A DNA stretch of 64,000 bases. It comes from Aquabacterium sp. (GTDB taxonomy: Bacteria; Pseudomonadota; Gammaproteobacteria; Burkholderiales; Burkholderiaceae_C). Both the position numbers and the translations under genes were made by a program. The stretch spans positions 1 through 64,000 of the forward strand of contig JAKLLB010000006.1 of assembly GCA_023150345.1 (NCBI GenBank), in the 5' to 3' direction. The notes below the pieces were generated by a model, which was not told the DNA's origin, made no database searches, and worked only from the letters and a program-made list of their open reading frames with translations. This document shows, piece after piece, positions 1-7,261 of this stretch; the first letter of the stretch is position 1, and every line of letters starts with the position of its first letter.

Positions 1-77
1 TCGACATCGACGAGGTCAACCGGCGCCTTACTCAAACCGAGTAGGCCCGTCAACAACGGCCGTCGTCGGACTATTAC
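1..77. mobile_element. Probable end of a second mobile element interrupting a transposase gene
   Basis: The transposase reading on the minus strand from 756 keeps normal family sequence down to about position 77 and then changes to an unrelated 16-residue tail ending at a stop at 28-30. On the plus strand a short open stretch enters from the window edge and stops at TAG 42-44, coding DIDEVNRRLTQTE. About 33 bp separate that stop from the breakpoint. A reading frame that ends just short of a junction is what the edge of an inserted element looks like, so I infer that a second insertion sequence ends here. The family is not recognised, and no target duplication can be seen because the other side lies outside the window. 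Confidence 0.35.
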
Positions 78-756
78 CGACCTCCCACTGCGTGACGCAG
101 TCCACTGCGTTGATGTGGTACAGGCCCTTGATGCCGTCGTGGTCGCCCTGGTGCACGCTGTCGATGCGGATGAACCCTGGACGGCCCTGGGGCGCCGGCG
201 CCTTGCGCACGCCGATCGCCGAGGTCCGGTCGCCGCTGGTCTTGGTCAACAACACGCGCTGCTCGCGGTAGCCGCGCGCCTTGCGCAGGTTGTACAGGTG
301 CGCCACCGAAATCGACCCCAGCCGCTCGAAGCGCGCGTCGCCGAAGACATCGCGCTGGCGGCGCAGCACGCACGCCGTGGCCGGCCCCGACAGCGTTCCC
401 ATCGCACGGTCCACCTCGGCCAGCAGCGCGATGTCGGCGCAGGTGTAGCGCCGCGCGAAGGCATGCCGCGGCGCGCGATAGTTCTTCGCCAGCGGCTGGC
501 CGGCTACCCAGCGCGCCACCAGCCGCGTCACCTGCGCGCGGCTGTAGCCACTCAGGCGCTGCACGTAGGCCAGCACCACTCCTCGGTCTGCGCGCCGCAG
601 CACGCGGTAGTCCAGCCGACGCAGCACCGCCTCGATCCATCGGTAGCGGCCGTCGTCATCCTCGGCGGCGTGGAACTCCAGCGCCTGCGTTCCCTCCAGC
701 ACTTGCCGCACCTGCTCCACGGTGCGAACCTGCGCTTCGTCCATGTCGATCACCAT
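28..756 (-). pseudogene. Truncated integrase-core (DDE) transposase
   Basis: The N-terminal two thirds of an insertion-sequence transposase of the rve integrase-core type. Residues about 40-110 are a helix-turn-helix-like DNA-binding region with the piece GYSRAQVTRLVARW. The catalytic core starts near residue 190, and the first catalytic aspartate is probably D199 in RIDSVHQGD. Reading normal for the family runs to about residue 226 (TQWEV) and is then replaced by 16 foreign residues and a stop. The second Asp (usually in a DNG motif) and the Glu of the DDE triad are missing, so the protein should be inactive. ATG is at 754-756. IS481-like is possible from the general layout, but the family assignment is only an impression. 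Confidence 0.75.
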
Positions 757-886
757 CGTTTCGATGATCGACGCGCCCCGCCAGCAGCCTGCCCGTCAGC
801 CGCTCAGCCGCCCCTCCCAGGCCACGCCCAGGCTCATTCCTCGTTGGAATCGCGAGCCCGGCTCCAGGCTCATACCTCGTTGGACA
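77..886 (-). mobile_element. Remnant of a DDE insertion sequence
   Basis: The element appears to run from its outer end near 886 (minus strand reads TGTCCAACGAGG inward) through two 21-bp repeats to the truncated transposase starting at 756. The other end is missing because the element is interrupted at about 77. The outer end stops about 10 bp before the likely -35 box of the tRNA-Gly promoter. The boundary at 886 is inferred from the TG start and the repeat, since no target-site duplication could be checked. Confidence 0.55.
828..884. repeat. Two 21-bp direct repeats, 36 bp apart, at the element end
   Basis: The two copies lie at 828-848 and 864-884 and match at 20 of 21 bases (CCAGGCTCATnCCTCGTTGGA). 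The start-to-start distance is 36 bp. They sit between the transposase ATG and the outer end of the element. Multiple spaced sites at an end are typical of transposase binding sites, so this is probably where the transposase bound. Only these two copies were noticed. Confidence 0.7.
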
Positions 887-896
887 AGACTAGGGC

Positions 897-926
897 TTGC
901 GAGTGTTCTTGAATCCGGTATATACT
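897..926 (+). promoter_or_regulatory. Likely sigma-70 promoter of the tRNA-Gly region
   Basis: A -35-like TTGCGA at 897-902 and a -10 TATACT at 921-926 (5 of 6 consensus) are separated by 18 bp. The tRNA-Gly begins 70 bp downstream. The leader from 942 to 954 contains a small inverted repeat CAGCC-AAT-GGCTG. No other promoter-like pair was seen between the insertion-sequence end and the tRNA. Confidence 0.55.
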
Positions 927-995
927 GCGAGCTTCGCTGAACAGCCAATGGCTGGGTAGCGAAACGCAGAATTCGCAAGCTGCGTACAGGTTCTT

Positions 996-1071
996 GCGGG
1001 AGTAGCTCAGTTGGTAGAGCGCAACCTTGCCAAGGTTGAGGTCGCGAGTTCGAGACTCGTCTCCCGCTCCA
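996..1071 (+). tRNA. tRNA-Gly (anticodon GCC)
   Basis: A 76-nt cloverleaf with an encoded CCA end. The acceptor arms GCGGGAG (996-1002) and CTCCCGC (1061-1067) pair fully, followed by T and CCA. The anticodon stem CAACC/GGTTG encloses loop TTGCCAA, giving anticodon GCC at 1029-1031. The T loop contains GTTCGAG. First gene of a Gly-Cys-Leu cluster. Confidence 0.97.
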
Positions 1072-1076
1072 CATCG

Positions 1077-1103
1077 AAAGGGAAGCCCAGGCTTCCCTTT
1101 TTT
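1077..1103 (+). terminator. Rho-independent terminator after tRNA-Gly
   Basis: A perfect 11-bp stem, AAAGGGAAGCC pairing with GGCTTCCCTTT around a CA loop, runs straight into further T residues to 1103. It lies 5 bp after tRNA-Gly and 22 bp before tRNA-Cys, so it separates two genes expected to be co-transcribed. Confidence 0.8.
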
Positions 1104-1125
1104 GTCAGAATGCGGCGGATCGCAC

Positions 1126-1199
1126 GGCGCGATAGCAAAGCGGTTATGCAACGGATTGCAAATCCGTCTAGCCCGGTTCGACTCCGGGTCGCGCCTCCA
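1126..1199 (+). tRNA. tRNA-Cys (anticodon GCA)
   Basis: A 74-nt cloverleaf with encoded CCA. Acceptor arms GGCGCGA (1126-1132) and TCGCGCC (1189-1195). The anticodon stem ACGGA/TCCGT holds loop TTGCAAA, anticodon GCA at 1158-1160. The T arm contains GGTTCGACTCC. A CAGAAT hexamer at 1105-1110 could act as a -10, but no -35 is evident. Confidence 0.97.
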
Positions 1200-1228
1200 A
1201 GAAAAACGCACTCAGAGCAACTGTTGAG

Positions 1229-1257
1229 ACGCCCGGCCAGCCTGGGCGTTGTTGTTT
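1229..1257 (+). terminator. Likely terminator after tRNA-Cys
   Basis: Stem ACGCCCGG (1229-1236) pairs with CTGGGCGT (1242-1249) with one G-T pair and a 5-nt loop, followed by the T-rich TGTTGTTT. It begins 30 bp after tRNA-Cys and well before tRNA-Leu. Confidence 0.55.
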
Positions 1258-1343
1258 GGTGCGGCCTGGGCAGCCGGCGTGAACCTTGGCGCTGCGGGCC
1301 GCCCGCCTGTCGATCCACGGGCCGAAGCGATAATGCGCGAGCC

Positions 1344-1432
1344 GCCCGGATGGCGAAATCGGCAGACGCAGCGGACTTAAAATCCGCGGCCCCGAAAGGG
1401 GCGTGCGGGTTCGAGCCCCGCTTCGGGCACCA
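1344..1432 (+). tRNA. tRNA-Leu (anticodon TAA)
   Basis: An 89-nt class II tRNA with encoded CCA. Acceptor GCCCGGA (1344-1350) pairs with TTCGGGC (1422-1428) with one G-T pair, then A and CCA. Anticodon stem GCGGA/TCCGC with loop CTTAAAA gives TAA at 1378-1380. The long variable arm contains GCCCCGAAAGGGGC. A GATAAT hexamer at 1329-1334 lies just upstream, but it has no convincing -35. Confidence 0.97.
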
Positions 1433-1507
1433 GTGCCGGCATTCATGTCGACCGTAGTCGCTTCGACTTGCGGCGTGCCCCTGGCGCGGCAGATGGCGCA
1501 GACGTGC

Positions 1508-2338
1508 TCAGGTGGACGTTGTGGCCTCGGGCAGATCCAGATGCGTGCAGTGCACGGCAGTGTCCAGCCACCGCAGCAACGCCCGATCGATCTGCGCGGC
1601 GTCGCCCGTGCACAACACCTGAAGCTGCACAGGCTCGGTATGGGTTGGCGTGCGCGAGTGGGGTGTCATGCCTAGCAGATGTTGTACGCGTCTGACCACG
1701 GCGGGTGCCGTGTCAATGAGATGCACCTTCGGCCCCAGGCGCTCGGCCAGGCGATCCGCAATCAGCGGATAGTGGGTGCAGCCCAGAACGACGGTGTCGG
1801 CCCTGGTAGCGAGCAGGCGCTGGGCTGTCTGGTCCAGAAGAGGCGACAGGGCCACGTCGTCGGCACGCTCGATCGCGTCGGCCAGCCCTGGGCACGGCAC
1901 AAGGTGAATTTCTGCGTCACCGGCGTGCTCGTCGATGAGCTGCCTGAGCCTCTGGCTCTGTATCGTCGCCGGCGTTGCCATCACGGCAACGTTGTGGTTG
2001 CGGCTGAGCCGGGCGGCCGGCTTGATGCCGGGCTCAACCCCCACGAATGGCACATCGGGCCAACGCGTCCTCAATGCGGCGATCGTGTGCGTGGTGGCGG
2101 TGTTGCACGCCACGAGCACGAGGTCGGCGCCGCGCTCGAGCAGCACGCTGGTCAGCGTCGCGGCGCGGCGTTCCAGCCAGCTCGTGGGCTTGTCGCCGTA
2201 CGGCAGGTAGCGGTTGTCCGCCAGGTACAGCGCCCGCAAGCCAGATGTCTGGCTGTCAAGGTGTCGAAGGATGGACAGGCCGCCGGTTCCGGAGTCGAAG
2301 ATGCCCACTCGCGCAGGCCGGCGAAGTCCATCGGTCAT
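1508..2338 (-). CDS. murI: Glutamate racemase MurI
   Basis: Cytoplasmic, cofactor-independent enzyme that interconverts L- and D-glutamate and so supplies D-Glu for peptidoglycan. The 276-residue length is normal for the family. The catalytic Asp region FDSGTGG is at 14-20 (D15). The two catalytic cysteines are C78 in ACNTATT and C187 in LGCTHYP. ATG 2336-2338 starts directly before the conserved strand ARVGIFDSG. It points towards the tRNA cluster and is divergent from etfBA, with a 223-bp gap that holds the etf regulatory region. No partner gene for cell-wall synthesis lies next to it. Confidence 0.95.
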   Translation of the reverse strand: MTDGLRRPARVGIFDSGTGGLSILRHLDSQTSGLRALYLADNRYLPYGDKPTSWLERRAATLTSVLLERGADLVLVACNTATTHTIAALRTRWPDVPFVGVEPGIKPAARLSRNHNVAVMATPATIQSQRLRQLIDEHAGDAEIHLVPCPGLADAIERADDVALSPLLDQTAQRLLATRADTVVLGCTHYPLIADRLAERLGPKVHLIDTAPAVVRRVQHLLGMTPHSRTPTHTEPVQLQVLCTGDAAQIDRALLRWLDTAVHCTHLDLPEATTST

Positions 2339-2423
2339 GGGCGGGGAGTCTAGGCCAAGAGATCGCGAGACTGCCGCTGGTTGGATCGTGTCGCTCGCGG
2401 CGCCAAAAGGGTCGCTCGGACGA

Positions 2424-2451
2424 CAGACACCGGGAGACAGCCCGCTAAAAT
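2424..2451 (+). promoter_or_regulatory. Candidate promoter of the etfBA operon
   Basis: A CAGACA at 2424-2429 (4 of 6 match to TTGACA) and TAAAAT at 2446-2451 (5 of 6 match to TATAAT) are 16 bp apart. The -10 overlaps the left edge of a strong palindrome, a placement in which a bound repressor would block transcription. A second -10-like TAGAAT lies at 2507-2512 without a good -35. The assignment is an inference from spacing only. Confidence 0.4.
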
Positions 2452-2469
2452 AGAACGATCGTTCGATTT
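2448..2469. promoter_or_regulatory. Palindromic operator, probably for a TetR-family repressor
   Basis: A perfect 12-bp palindrome, GAACGATCGTTC (2453-2464), is extended on both sides to a 22-bp near-perfect palindrome with AAAT/ATTT outer arms and one mismatched pair. It lies 92 bp before etfB and overlaps the likely -10. Fatty-acid and branched-chain amino-acid degradation genes in proteobacteria are often controlled by TetR-family repressors with palindromes of this kind, so an acyl-CoA-responsive repressor is plausible. The regulator is not encoded in this window. Confidence 0.5.
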
Positions 2470-2561
2470 CCGTGACGCTTCAGGCCGCGCCCAAGGGCAT
2501 GCCGACTAGAATGGAGCGGTTTACGTGAACGTCAATTCAACTCGATCAGGAGCCGTGTGAA

Positions 2562-3311
2562 ATGAAGGTTCTGGTGCCCGTGAAGCGGGTCGTCGACTAC
2601 AACGTCAAGGTGCGCGTGAAGTCGGACGGCACCGGGGTGGACATCGCAAACGTCAAGATGAGCATGAACCCCTTCGACGAAATTGCCGTCGAAGAGGCTG
2701 TGCGACTGAAGGAGAAAGGCGTCGTCACCGAGGTGGTGGCGGTGTCGTGCGGCGTCGCCCAGTGCCAGGAAACCCTGCGCACGGCCATGGCGATAGGCGC
2801 GGACCGGGCCATTTTGGTCGAGACCGATGTCGAGTTGCAGCCTTTGGCTGTGGCCAAGCTGCTCAAGGCCTTGGTCGACAAGGAGCAGCCCGGCCTGGTG
2901 ATCCTGGGCAAGCAGGCCATCGATGACGACTGCAACCAGACCGGGCAGATGCTGGCTGCGCTGGCCAAGCTGCCTCAGGGTACCTTCGCGAGCAAGGTGG
3001 AGGTTGCCGACGGAAAGGTGCGCGTGACCCGCGAGGTCGATGGCGGCCTGGAGACGGTGAGTCTGGCCATGCCCGCGGTGGTCACCACCGACCTGCGCCT
3101 GAATGAGCCGCGCTACGTCACGCTGCCCAACATCATGAAGGCCAAGAAGAAGCCCCTGGAAACGGTCAAGCCGGCAGATCTGGGCGTTGACGTCGCCCCG
3201 CGACTGAAGACGCTGAAGGTCGCCGAGCCACCCAAGCGGGGCGCGGGCGTGAAGGTGCCGGATGTGGCCACGCTGGTGGCGAAGTTGAAGAACGAAGCGA
3301 AGGTGATCTGA
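2562..3311 (+). CDS. etfB: Electron transfer flavoprotein, beta subunit
   Basis: Small subunit of the heterodimeric ETF, which carries electrons from acyl-CoA dehydrogenases to ETF-ubiquinone oxidoreductase. 249 residues, normal length. It starts [19 protein letters not shown], the standard beginning of bacterial EtfB, which also fixes the ATG; CAGGAG lies 9 bp upstream. The AMP-binding region is in the first 130 residues, and the recognition-loop region near 190-200 has [11 protein letters not shown]. It is followed after one base by etfA, and an acyl-CoA dehydrogenase comes next, which fits its role. Confidence 0.95.
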   Translation: MKVLVPVKRVVDYNVKVRVKSDGTGVDIANVKMSMNPFDEIAVEEAVRLKEKGVVTEVVAVSCGVAQCQETLRTAMAIGADRAILVETDVELQPLAVAKLLKALVDKEQPGLVILGKQAIDDDCNQTGQMLAALAKLPQGTFASKVEVADGKVRVTREVDGGLETVSLAMPAVVTTDLRLNEPRYVTLPNIMKAKKKPLETVKPADLGVDVAPRLKTLKVAEPPKRGAGVKVPDVATLVAKLKNEAKVI

Positions 3312-3312
3312 G

Positions 3313-4242
3313 ATGGCCATCCTGGTGATTGCTGAACACGACAACGTTCATCTCAAGGGTGCGACGCTGAACACGGTCACGGCTGCCCAGGCCTGCGGTG
3401 CAGACGTGCATGTGCTGGTTGCGGGGCAGGGCGCGGCGGCGGTGGCGCAGGCGGCCGCCCAGGTGCAGGGTGTGGCCAAGGTGCTGCATGCCGATGGCGC
3501 GAGCCTGGCCGATGGCCTGGCCGAGAACGTCGCAGCGCAGGTGCTCGTGCTGGCCCCGAACTACAGCCACATCCTGTTTCCGGCCACGGCCAGCGGCAAG
3601 AACGTGGCGCCACGCGTGGCGGCGCGACTGGACGTGGCCCAGATCAGCGACATCACCAAGGTGGTGTCGGCGGATACGTTCGAGCGCCCGATCTATGCCG
3701 GCAACGCAGTGGCCACGGTACAAAGCGTCGATGCAGTCAAAGTGATGACGGTGCGGACCACCGGCTTCGACCCGGCCGCCACCGGAGGCTCGGCGGCTGT
3801 GGAGTCGATCGCGGCGGTGGCCGATAGCGGCCAAAGCGCCTTTGGCGGGCGCGATGTCACGAAGAGCGATCGGCCCGAACTGACCGCGGCGAAGATCATC
3901 GTCTCCGGCGGGCGGGCCATGGGCTCGAGCGAGAAGTTCAACGAAGTGCTCACGCCGCTGGCCGACAAGCTCGGCGCGGCGCTGGGTGCCAGTCGGGCGG
4001 CCGTCGATGCGGGGTACGCCCCCAACGACTGGCAGGTGGGCCAGACCGGCAAGATCGTGGCGCCGCAGCTCTATGTGGCCTGCGGCATTTCGGGCGCCAT
4101 ACAGCACTTGGCGGGTATGAAGGACTCCAAGGTGATCGTTGCGATCAACAAGGATCCCGAGGCCCCGATCTTCAGCGTGGCCGACTACGGGCTCGAGGCC
4201 GATCTGTTCGCAGCGGTGCCCGAACTGGTGAAGTCGCTTTGA
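3313..4242 (+). CDS. etfA: Electron transfer flavoprotein, alpha subunit
   Basis: Large ETF subunit that binds the redox-active FAD. 309 residues. The N-terminal half is the EtfA alpha/beta domain. The C-terminal FAD domain (from about 195) shows [12 protein letters not shown], the stretch [20 protein letters not shown], and [18 protein letters not shown] near 255-275, all typical of FAD contacts. It starts one base after the etfB stop with GAGATGG, so the two subunits are surely made together. The 151-bp gap to the following dehydrogenase contains a palindrome and a hairpin. Confidence 0.95.
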   Translation: MAILVIAEHDNVHLKGATLNTVTAAQACGADVHVLVAGQGAAAVAQAAAQVQGVAKVLHADGASLADGLAENVAAQVLVLAPNYSHILFPATASGKNVAPRVAARLDVAQISDITKVVSADTFERPIYAGNAVATVQSVDAVKVMTVRTTGFDPAATGGSAAVESIAAVADSGQSAFGGRDVTKSDRPELTAAKIIVSGGRAMGSSEKFNEVLTPLADKLGAALGASRAAVDAGYAPNDWQVGQTGKIVAPQLYVACGISGAIQHLAGMKDSKVIVAINKDPEAPIFSVADYGLEADLFAAVPELVKSL

Positions 4243-4324
4243 CGACGACGGCCTGGCGCAGGCGCAACGCCTGAGCGCCGCTGCAGGCCGACGTCGCCGC
4301 CGCGCGCCATTGCAGGGTGCGGCT

Positions 4325-4336
4325 GGTATCGATACC
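4325..4336. repeat. 12-bp palindrome between etfA and the acyl-CoA dehydrogenase
   Basis: GGTATCGATACC is a perfect palindrome 58 bp before the dehydrogenase ATG. It differs from the palindrome before etfB. It might be an operator, but there is no repeat copy nearby and no clear promoter next to it. Confidence 0.35.
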
Positions 4337-4341
4337 TGAAT

Positions 4342-4369
4342 CGAGGGGCGTCGTTCGGGGCGCCCCTCG
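4342..4369 (+). terminator. GC-rich hairpin after etfA
   Basis: CGAGGGGCG (4342-4350) pairs with CGCCCCTCG (4361-4369) around a 10-nt loop. There is no T-run afterwards, so it may slow or attenuate transcription, or mark the end of a processed etfBA message, rather than terminate strongly. Confidence 0.35.
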
Positions 4370-4393
4370 GTCCGTCACCCCCCGGAGAATGAA

Positions 4394-6184
4394 ATGACCT
4401 ATCGCGCTCCCGTCAAGGACATGCTGTTCGTGATGAAGCACCTCGCGGACATCGATGCCGTGGCTCGCCTGCCCGGACACGAGGACGCGGGCTGCGACAC
4501 GGCGGCCGCCGTGCTCGAGGAGTGCGCCAAGCTCAACGAGGGGGTGATCGCGCCACTGAACCGCGTCGGCGACGTGCAGCCTTCGACCTTCAGCGATGGC
4601 CGGGTCACGACGACCCCTGGCTTCAAGGCCGCATTCGAGCAGTATGTACAGGGCGGCTGGCAGGGGCTGCACCATCCGGTGGAGTTCGGTGGCCAAGGCC
4701 TGCCCAAGCTCATTCACGCGGCCTGCCAGGAGATGGTCAACAGCGCCAACCTGAGCTTCGCGCTGTGTCCACTGCTCACCGACGGTGCGATCGAGGCGTT
4801 GCTCACTGCAGGCAGCCAGGAACAGAAGACCACGCTGATTCCGCGCCTGATCGAGGGCCGCTGGACCGGGTCGATGAACCTCACCGAGCCGCAGGCTGGG
4901 TCGGACCTGTCGCTGGTGCGCACGCGAGCTGAGCCGCAGCCCGACGGCACTTACCGCGTCTTCGGCACCAAGATCTTCATCACCTACGGCGAGCACGATC
5001 TCACCGACAACATCGCGCACCTCGTGTTGGCTCGTGTCAGCGGTGCGCCCGAGGGTGTGAAGGGCATTTCGCTGTTCGTCGTGCCCAAGCACCTGTACAA
5101 CGCCGACGGCAGCAACGCGTCCCGCAACGATGTGCATTGCGTGTCGATCGAGCACAAGCTGGGCATCAAGGCCAGCCCGACAGCGGTGCTGCAGTTCGGC
5201 GATCACGGCGGTGCCGTCGGCTACCTCGTGGGCCAGGAGAACCGCGGCCTCGAGTACATGTTCGTGATGATGAACGCCGCGCGTTACGGGGTGGGTGTTC
5301 AGGGCGTGGCGGTGGCCGAGCGCGCTTACCAGCAAGCGGTGCAGTACGCGCGCGACCGGGTCCAGAGCCGACCCGTGGACGGCAGCGTCAGCGGAGCAGC
5401 GCCCATCATCCACCACCCCGATGTGCGTCGCATGCTCATGACCATGCGTGCCTACACCGAGGCCTGCCGCGCAATGGCGTTGGTGGCGGCGGCGGCATTC
5501 GATGCTGCGCATGCCCATCCGGATGCCGCCGTGCGGCGCGACAACCAGGCCTTCTATGAGTTCCTGGTGCCATTGGTCAAGGGCTATTCCACCGAGATGA
5601 GCCAGGAGGTCGCATCACTGGGCGTGCAAGTGCACGGCGGAATGGGCTTCATCGAGGAGACCGGTGCTGCGCAGCACTACCGCGACTCCAAGATCCTCAC
5701 CATCTACGAGGGCACGACGGCCATCCAGGCCAATGACCTGGTCGGTCGCAAGACCACGCGAGATGGTGGCGCCATGGCCCGAGCTGTGGCAGCCCAGATC
5801 GAACAGACCGAGCGCGACTTGGAGGCTTCCGGCAGTGCGGCAGCTGCCGTGATGGCCGCGCGCTTGGCCGCCGGCAGGCGGGCGCTGCTGGATGTCGTGG
5901 ACTTCATGGCCACCCACGCGCGCAGCGACGCCAACGCGGTCTACGCGGGCAGCGTGCCCTACCTGATGCTGGCCGGTAACGTGGTCGCGGGTTGGCAGAT
6001 GGCGCGCGCGCTGATCGCGGCAGAGCGCCTGCATGCAGCCGGCGAAGACGCGGCTTTCATGAGTGCCAAGATCGCCACCGCGCGGTTCTATGCCGAGCAC
6101 ATCCTGGCCAAGGCGCCGGGGCTGCGCGACGCCATCGTCGAGGGCGCCGGATCGGTCACCGCGATGGCGCTGGACGCGTTCTGA
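4394..6184 (+). CDS. Acyl-CoA dehydrogenase with C-terminal extension
   Basis: FAD enzyme that introduces the alpha-beta double bond into an acyl-CoA and passes electrons to ETF, here encoded just upstream. 596 residues, longer than the usual 380-400, matching the subgroup with an added C-terminal domain (about 470-596) that includes the 3-methylmercaptopropionyl-CoA and some aromatic or long-chain acyl-CoA dehydrogenases. The FAD motif TEPQAGSDL is near 164-172. The predicted catalytic Glu is E439 in LTIYEGTTAIQ. GGAG lies 7 bp before ATG. Substrate specificity cannot be read from sequence; general beta-oxidation is the simplest guess. Confidence 0.9.
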   Translation: MTYRAPVKDMLFVMKHLADIDAVARLPGHEDAGCDTAAAVLEECAKLNEGVIAPLNRVGDVQPSTFSDGRVTTTPGFKAAFEQYVQGGWQGLHHPVEFGGQGLPKLIHAACQEMVNSANLSFALCPLLTDGAIEALLTAGSQEQKTTLIPRLIEGRWTGSMNLTEPQAGSDLSLVRTRAEPQPDGTYRVFGTKIFITYGEHDLTDNIAHLVLARVSGAPEGVKGISLFVVPKHLYNADGSNASRNDVHCVSIEHKLGIKASPTAVLQFGDHGGAVGYLVGQENRGLEYMFVMMNAARYGVGVQGVAVAERAYQQAVQYARDRVQSRPVDGSVSGAAPIIHHPDVRRMLMTMRAYTEACRAMALVAAAAFDAAHAHPDAAVRRDNQAFYEFLVPLVKGYSTEMSQEVASLGVQVHGGMGFIEETGAAQHYRDSKILTIYEGTTAIQANDLVGRKTTRDGGAMARAVAAQIEQTERDLEASGSAAAAVMAARLAAGRRALLDVVDFMATHARSDANAVYAGSVPYLMLAGNVVAGWQMARALIAAERLHAAGEDAAFMSAKIATARFYAEHILAKAPGLRDAIVEGAGSVTAMALDAF

Positions 6185-6230
6185 AGCAGCGGATCGGAAC
6201 CGCCTGCACATCGACCTAGAGGAGCCTGAC

Positions 6231-7190
6231 GTGTCATTGCCCCCCGTGTTCTCGACCCTGTCGCTGCCGGTCATCGGCTCACCGCTGTTCATCATCAGCA
6301 ACCCGAAGCTCGTCATTGAACAGTGCAAGGCCGGTGTCGTCGGATCGATGCCGGCGTTGAATGCGCGGCCCGCATCGCAGCTCGATGAGTGGCTCGCCGA
6401 AATCACGGAAACCCTCGCTGCCTGGGAGCGCGAGGCGCCTGGGCGCAAGGCCGCGCCATTTGCGATCAACCAGATCGTGCACAAGACCAACGACCGGCTC
6501 GAGCAGGACATGCTGCTGTGCGCGAAGTACAAGGTGCCGGTGGTCATCACCAGCCTGGGCGCGCGCACCGACATCAACGACGCCGTGCATGGGTGGGGTG
6601 GTGTCGTCTTGCACGACGTCATCAACAATGGCTTCGCGCGCAAGGCCATCGAGAAGGGCGCCGACGGCCTGATCGCCGTGGCGGCCGGTGCCGGCGGGCA
6701 TGCCGGCACGCGCAGCCCATTTGCGCTGGTCCAGGAAATCCGTCTGTGGTTCGATGGGCCGCTGGCCCTGTCGGGCAGCATCGCCACGGGCGGTGCGGTA
6801 CTGGCCGCACAGGCGATGGGCGCAGACCTGGCGTACATCGGGTCGGCATTCATTGCGACCGACGAGGCGCGGGCCTCGGATGCCTACAAGCAGATGATCG
6901 TCGATTCCACGAGTGACGACATCGTCTACAGCAGCCTCTTCACTGGCGTGCTGGGCAACTACCTGCGCGGATCGATCGTCAATGCCGGCCTCGATCCCGA
7001 GAACCTGCCCAGCAGCGATCCCAGCCAGATGAGCTTCGGCTCGGGTGAGGGCAACCGCAAGGCCTGGAAGGACATCTGGGGCAGTGGCCAGGGGATCGGC
7101 GTCGTCGACCGCGTGATGCCAGCCGCCGAACTGGTGGCACGCCTGGCACGCGAGTACGAGCAGGCCCGAGGGCGCATCTGTGCGGCCTGA
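6231..7190 (+). CDS. Nitronate monooxygenase-like FMN protein
   Basis: TIM-barrel flavoprotein of the nitronate monooxygenase / 2-nitropropane dioxygenase family. From GTG 6231 it has 319 residues and begins VSLPPVFSTLSLPVIGSPLF, the usual N-terminal pattern; AGAGGAG lies about 7 bp upstream. The FMN region includes GAGGHAGTRSP with H157, the position of the usual active-site histidine, and GADLAYIGSAF near 200. It is 46 bp after the acyl-CoA dehydrogenase and probably in the same transcript. The family also contains FMN enzymes of other function such as enoyl reductases, so its true substrate may be an acyl-CoA rather than a nitronate. A terminator follows. Confidence 0.85.
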   Translation: MSLPPVFSTLSLPVIGSPLFIISNPKLVIEQCKAGVVGSMPALNARPASQLDEWLAEITETLAAWEREAPGRKAAPFAINQIVHKTNDRLEQDMLLCAKYKVPVVITSLGARTDINDAVHGWGGVVLHDVINNGFARKAIEKGADGLIAVAAGAGGHAGTRSPFALVQEIRLWFDGPLALSGSIATGGAVLAAQAMGADLAYIGSAFIATDEARASDAYKQMIVDSTSDDIVYSSLFTGVLGNYLRGSIVNAGLDPENLPSSDPSQMSFGSGEGNRKAWKDIWGSGQGIGVVDRVMPAAELVARLAREYEQARGRICAA

Positions 7191-7212
7191 ACGATTGCGT
7201 CCAGCATGAATG

Positions 7213-7241
7213 ACGACGGGGCCCGAGGGCCCCGTCGTGTT
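7213..7241. terminator. Bidirectional terminator between convergent genes
   Basis: An 11-bp perfect stem, ACGACGGGGCC pairing with GGCCCCGTCGT around a 4-nt loop, is followed by GTTTCTC on the plus strand. It sits between the plus-strand flavoprotein gene (ends 7190) and the minus-strand binding-protein gene (ends 7262), so it could serve both. Confidence 0.7.
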
Positions 7242-7261
7242 TCTCGGCGCGGTGGTGCCGC

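Noticed and set aside
828-884. Possible start of a CRISPR-like array
   Set aside because: Only two copies with a 15-bp gap, located at the end of an insertion sequence, and no cas genes.
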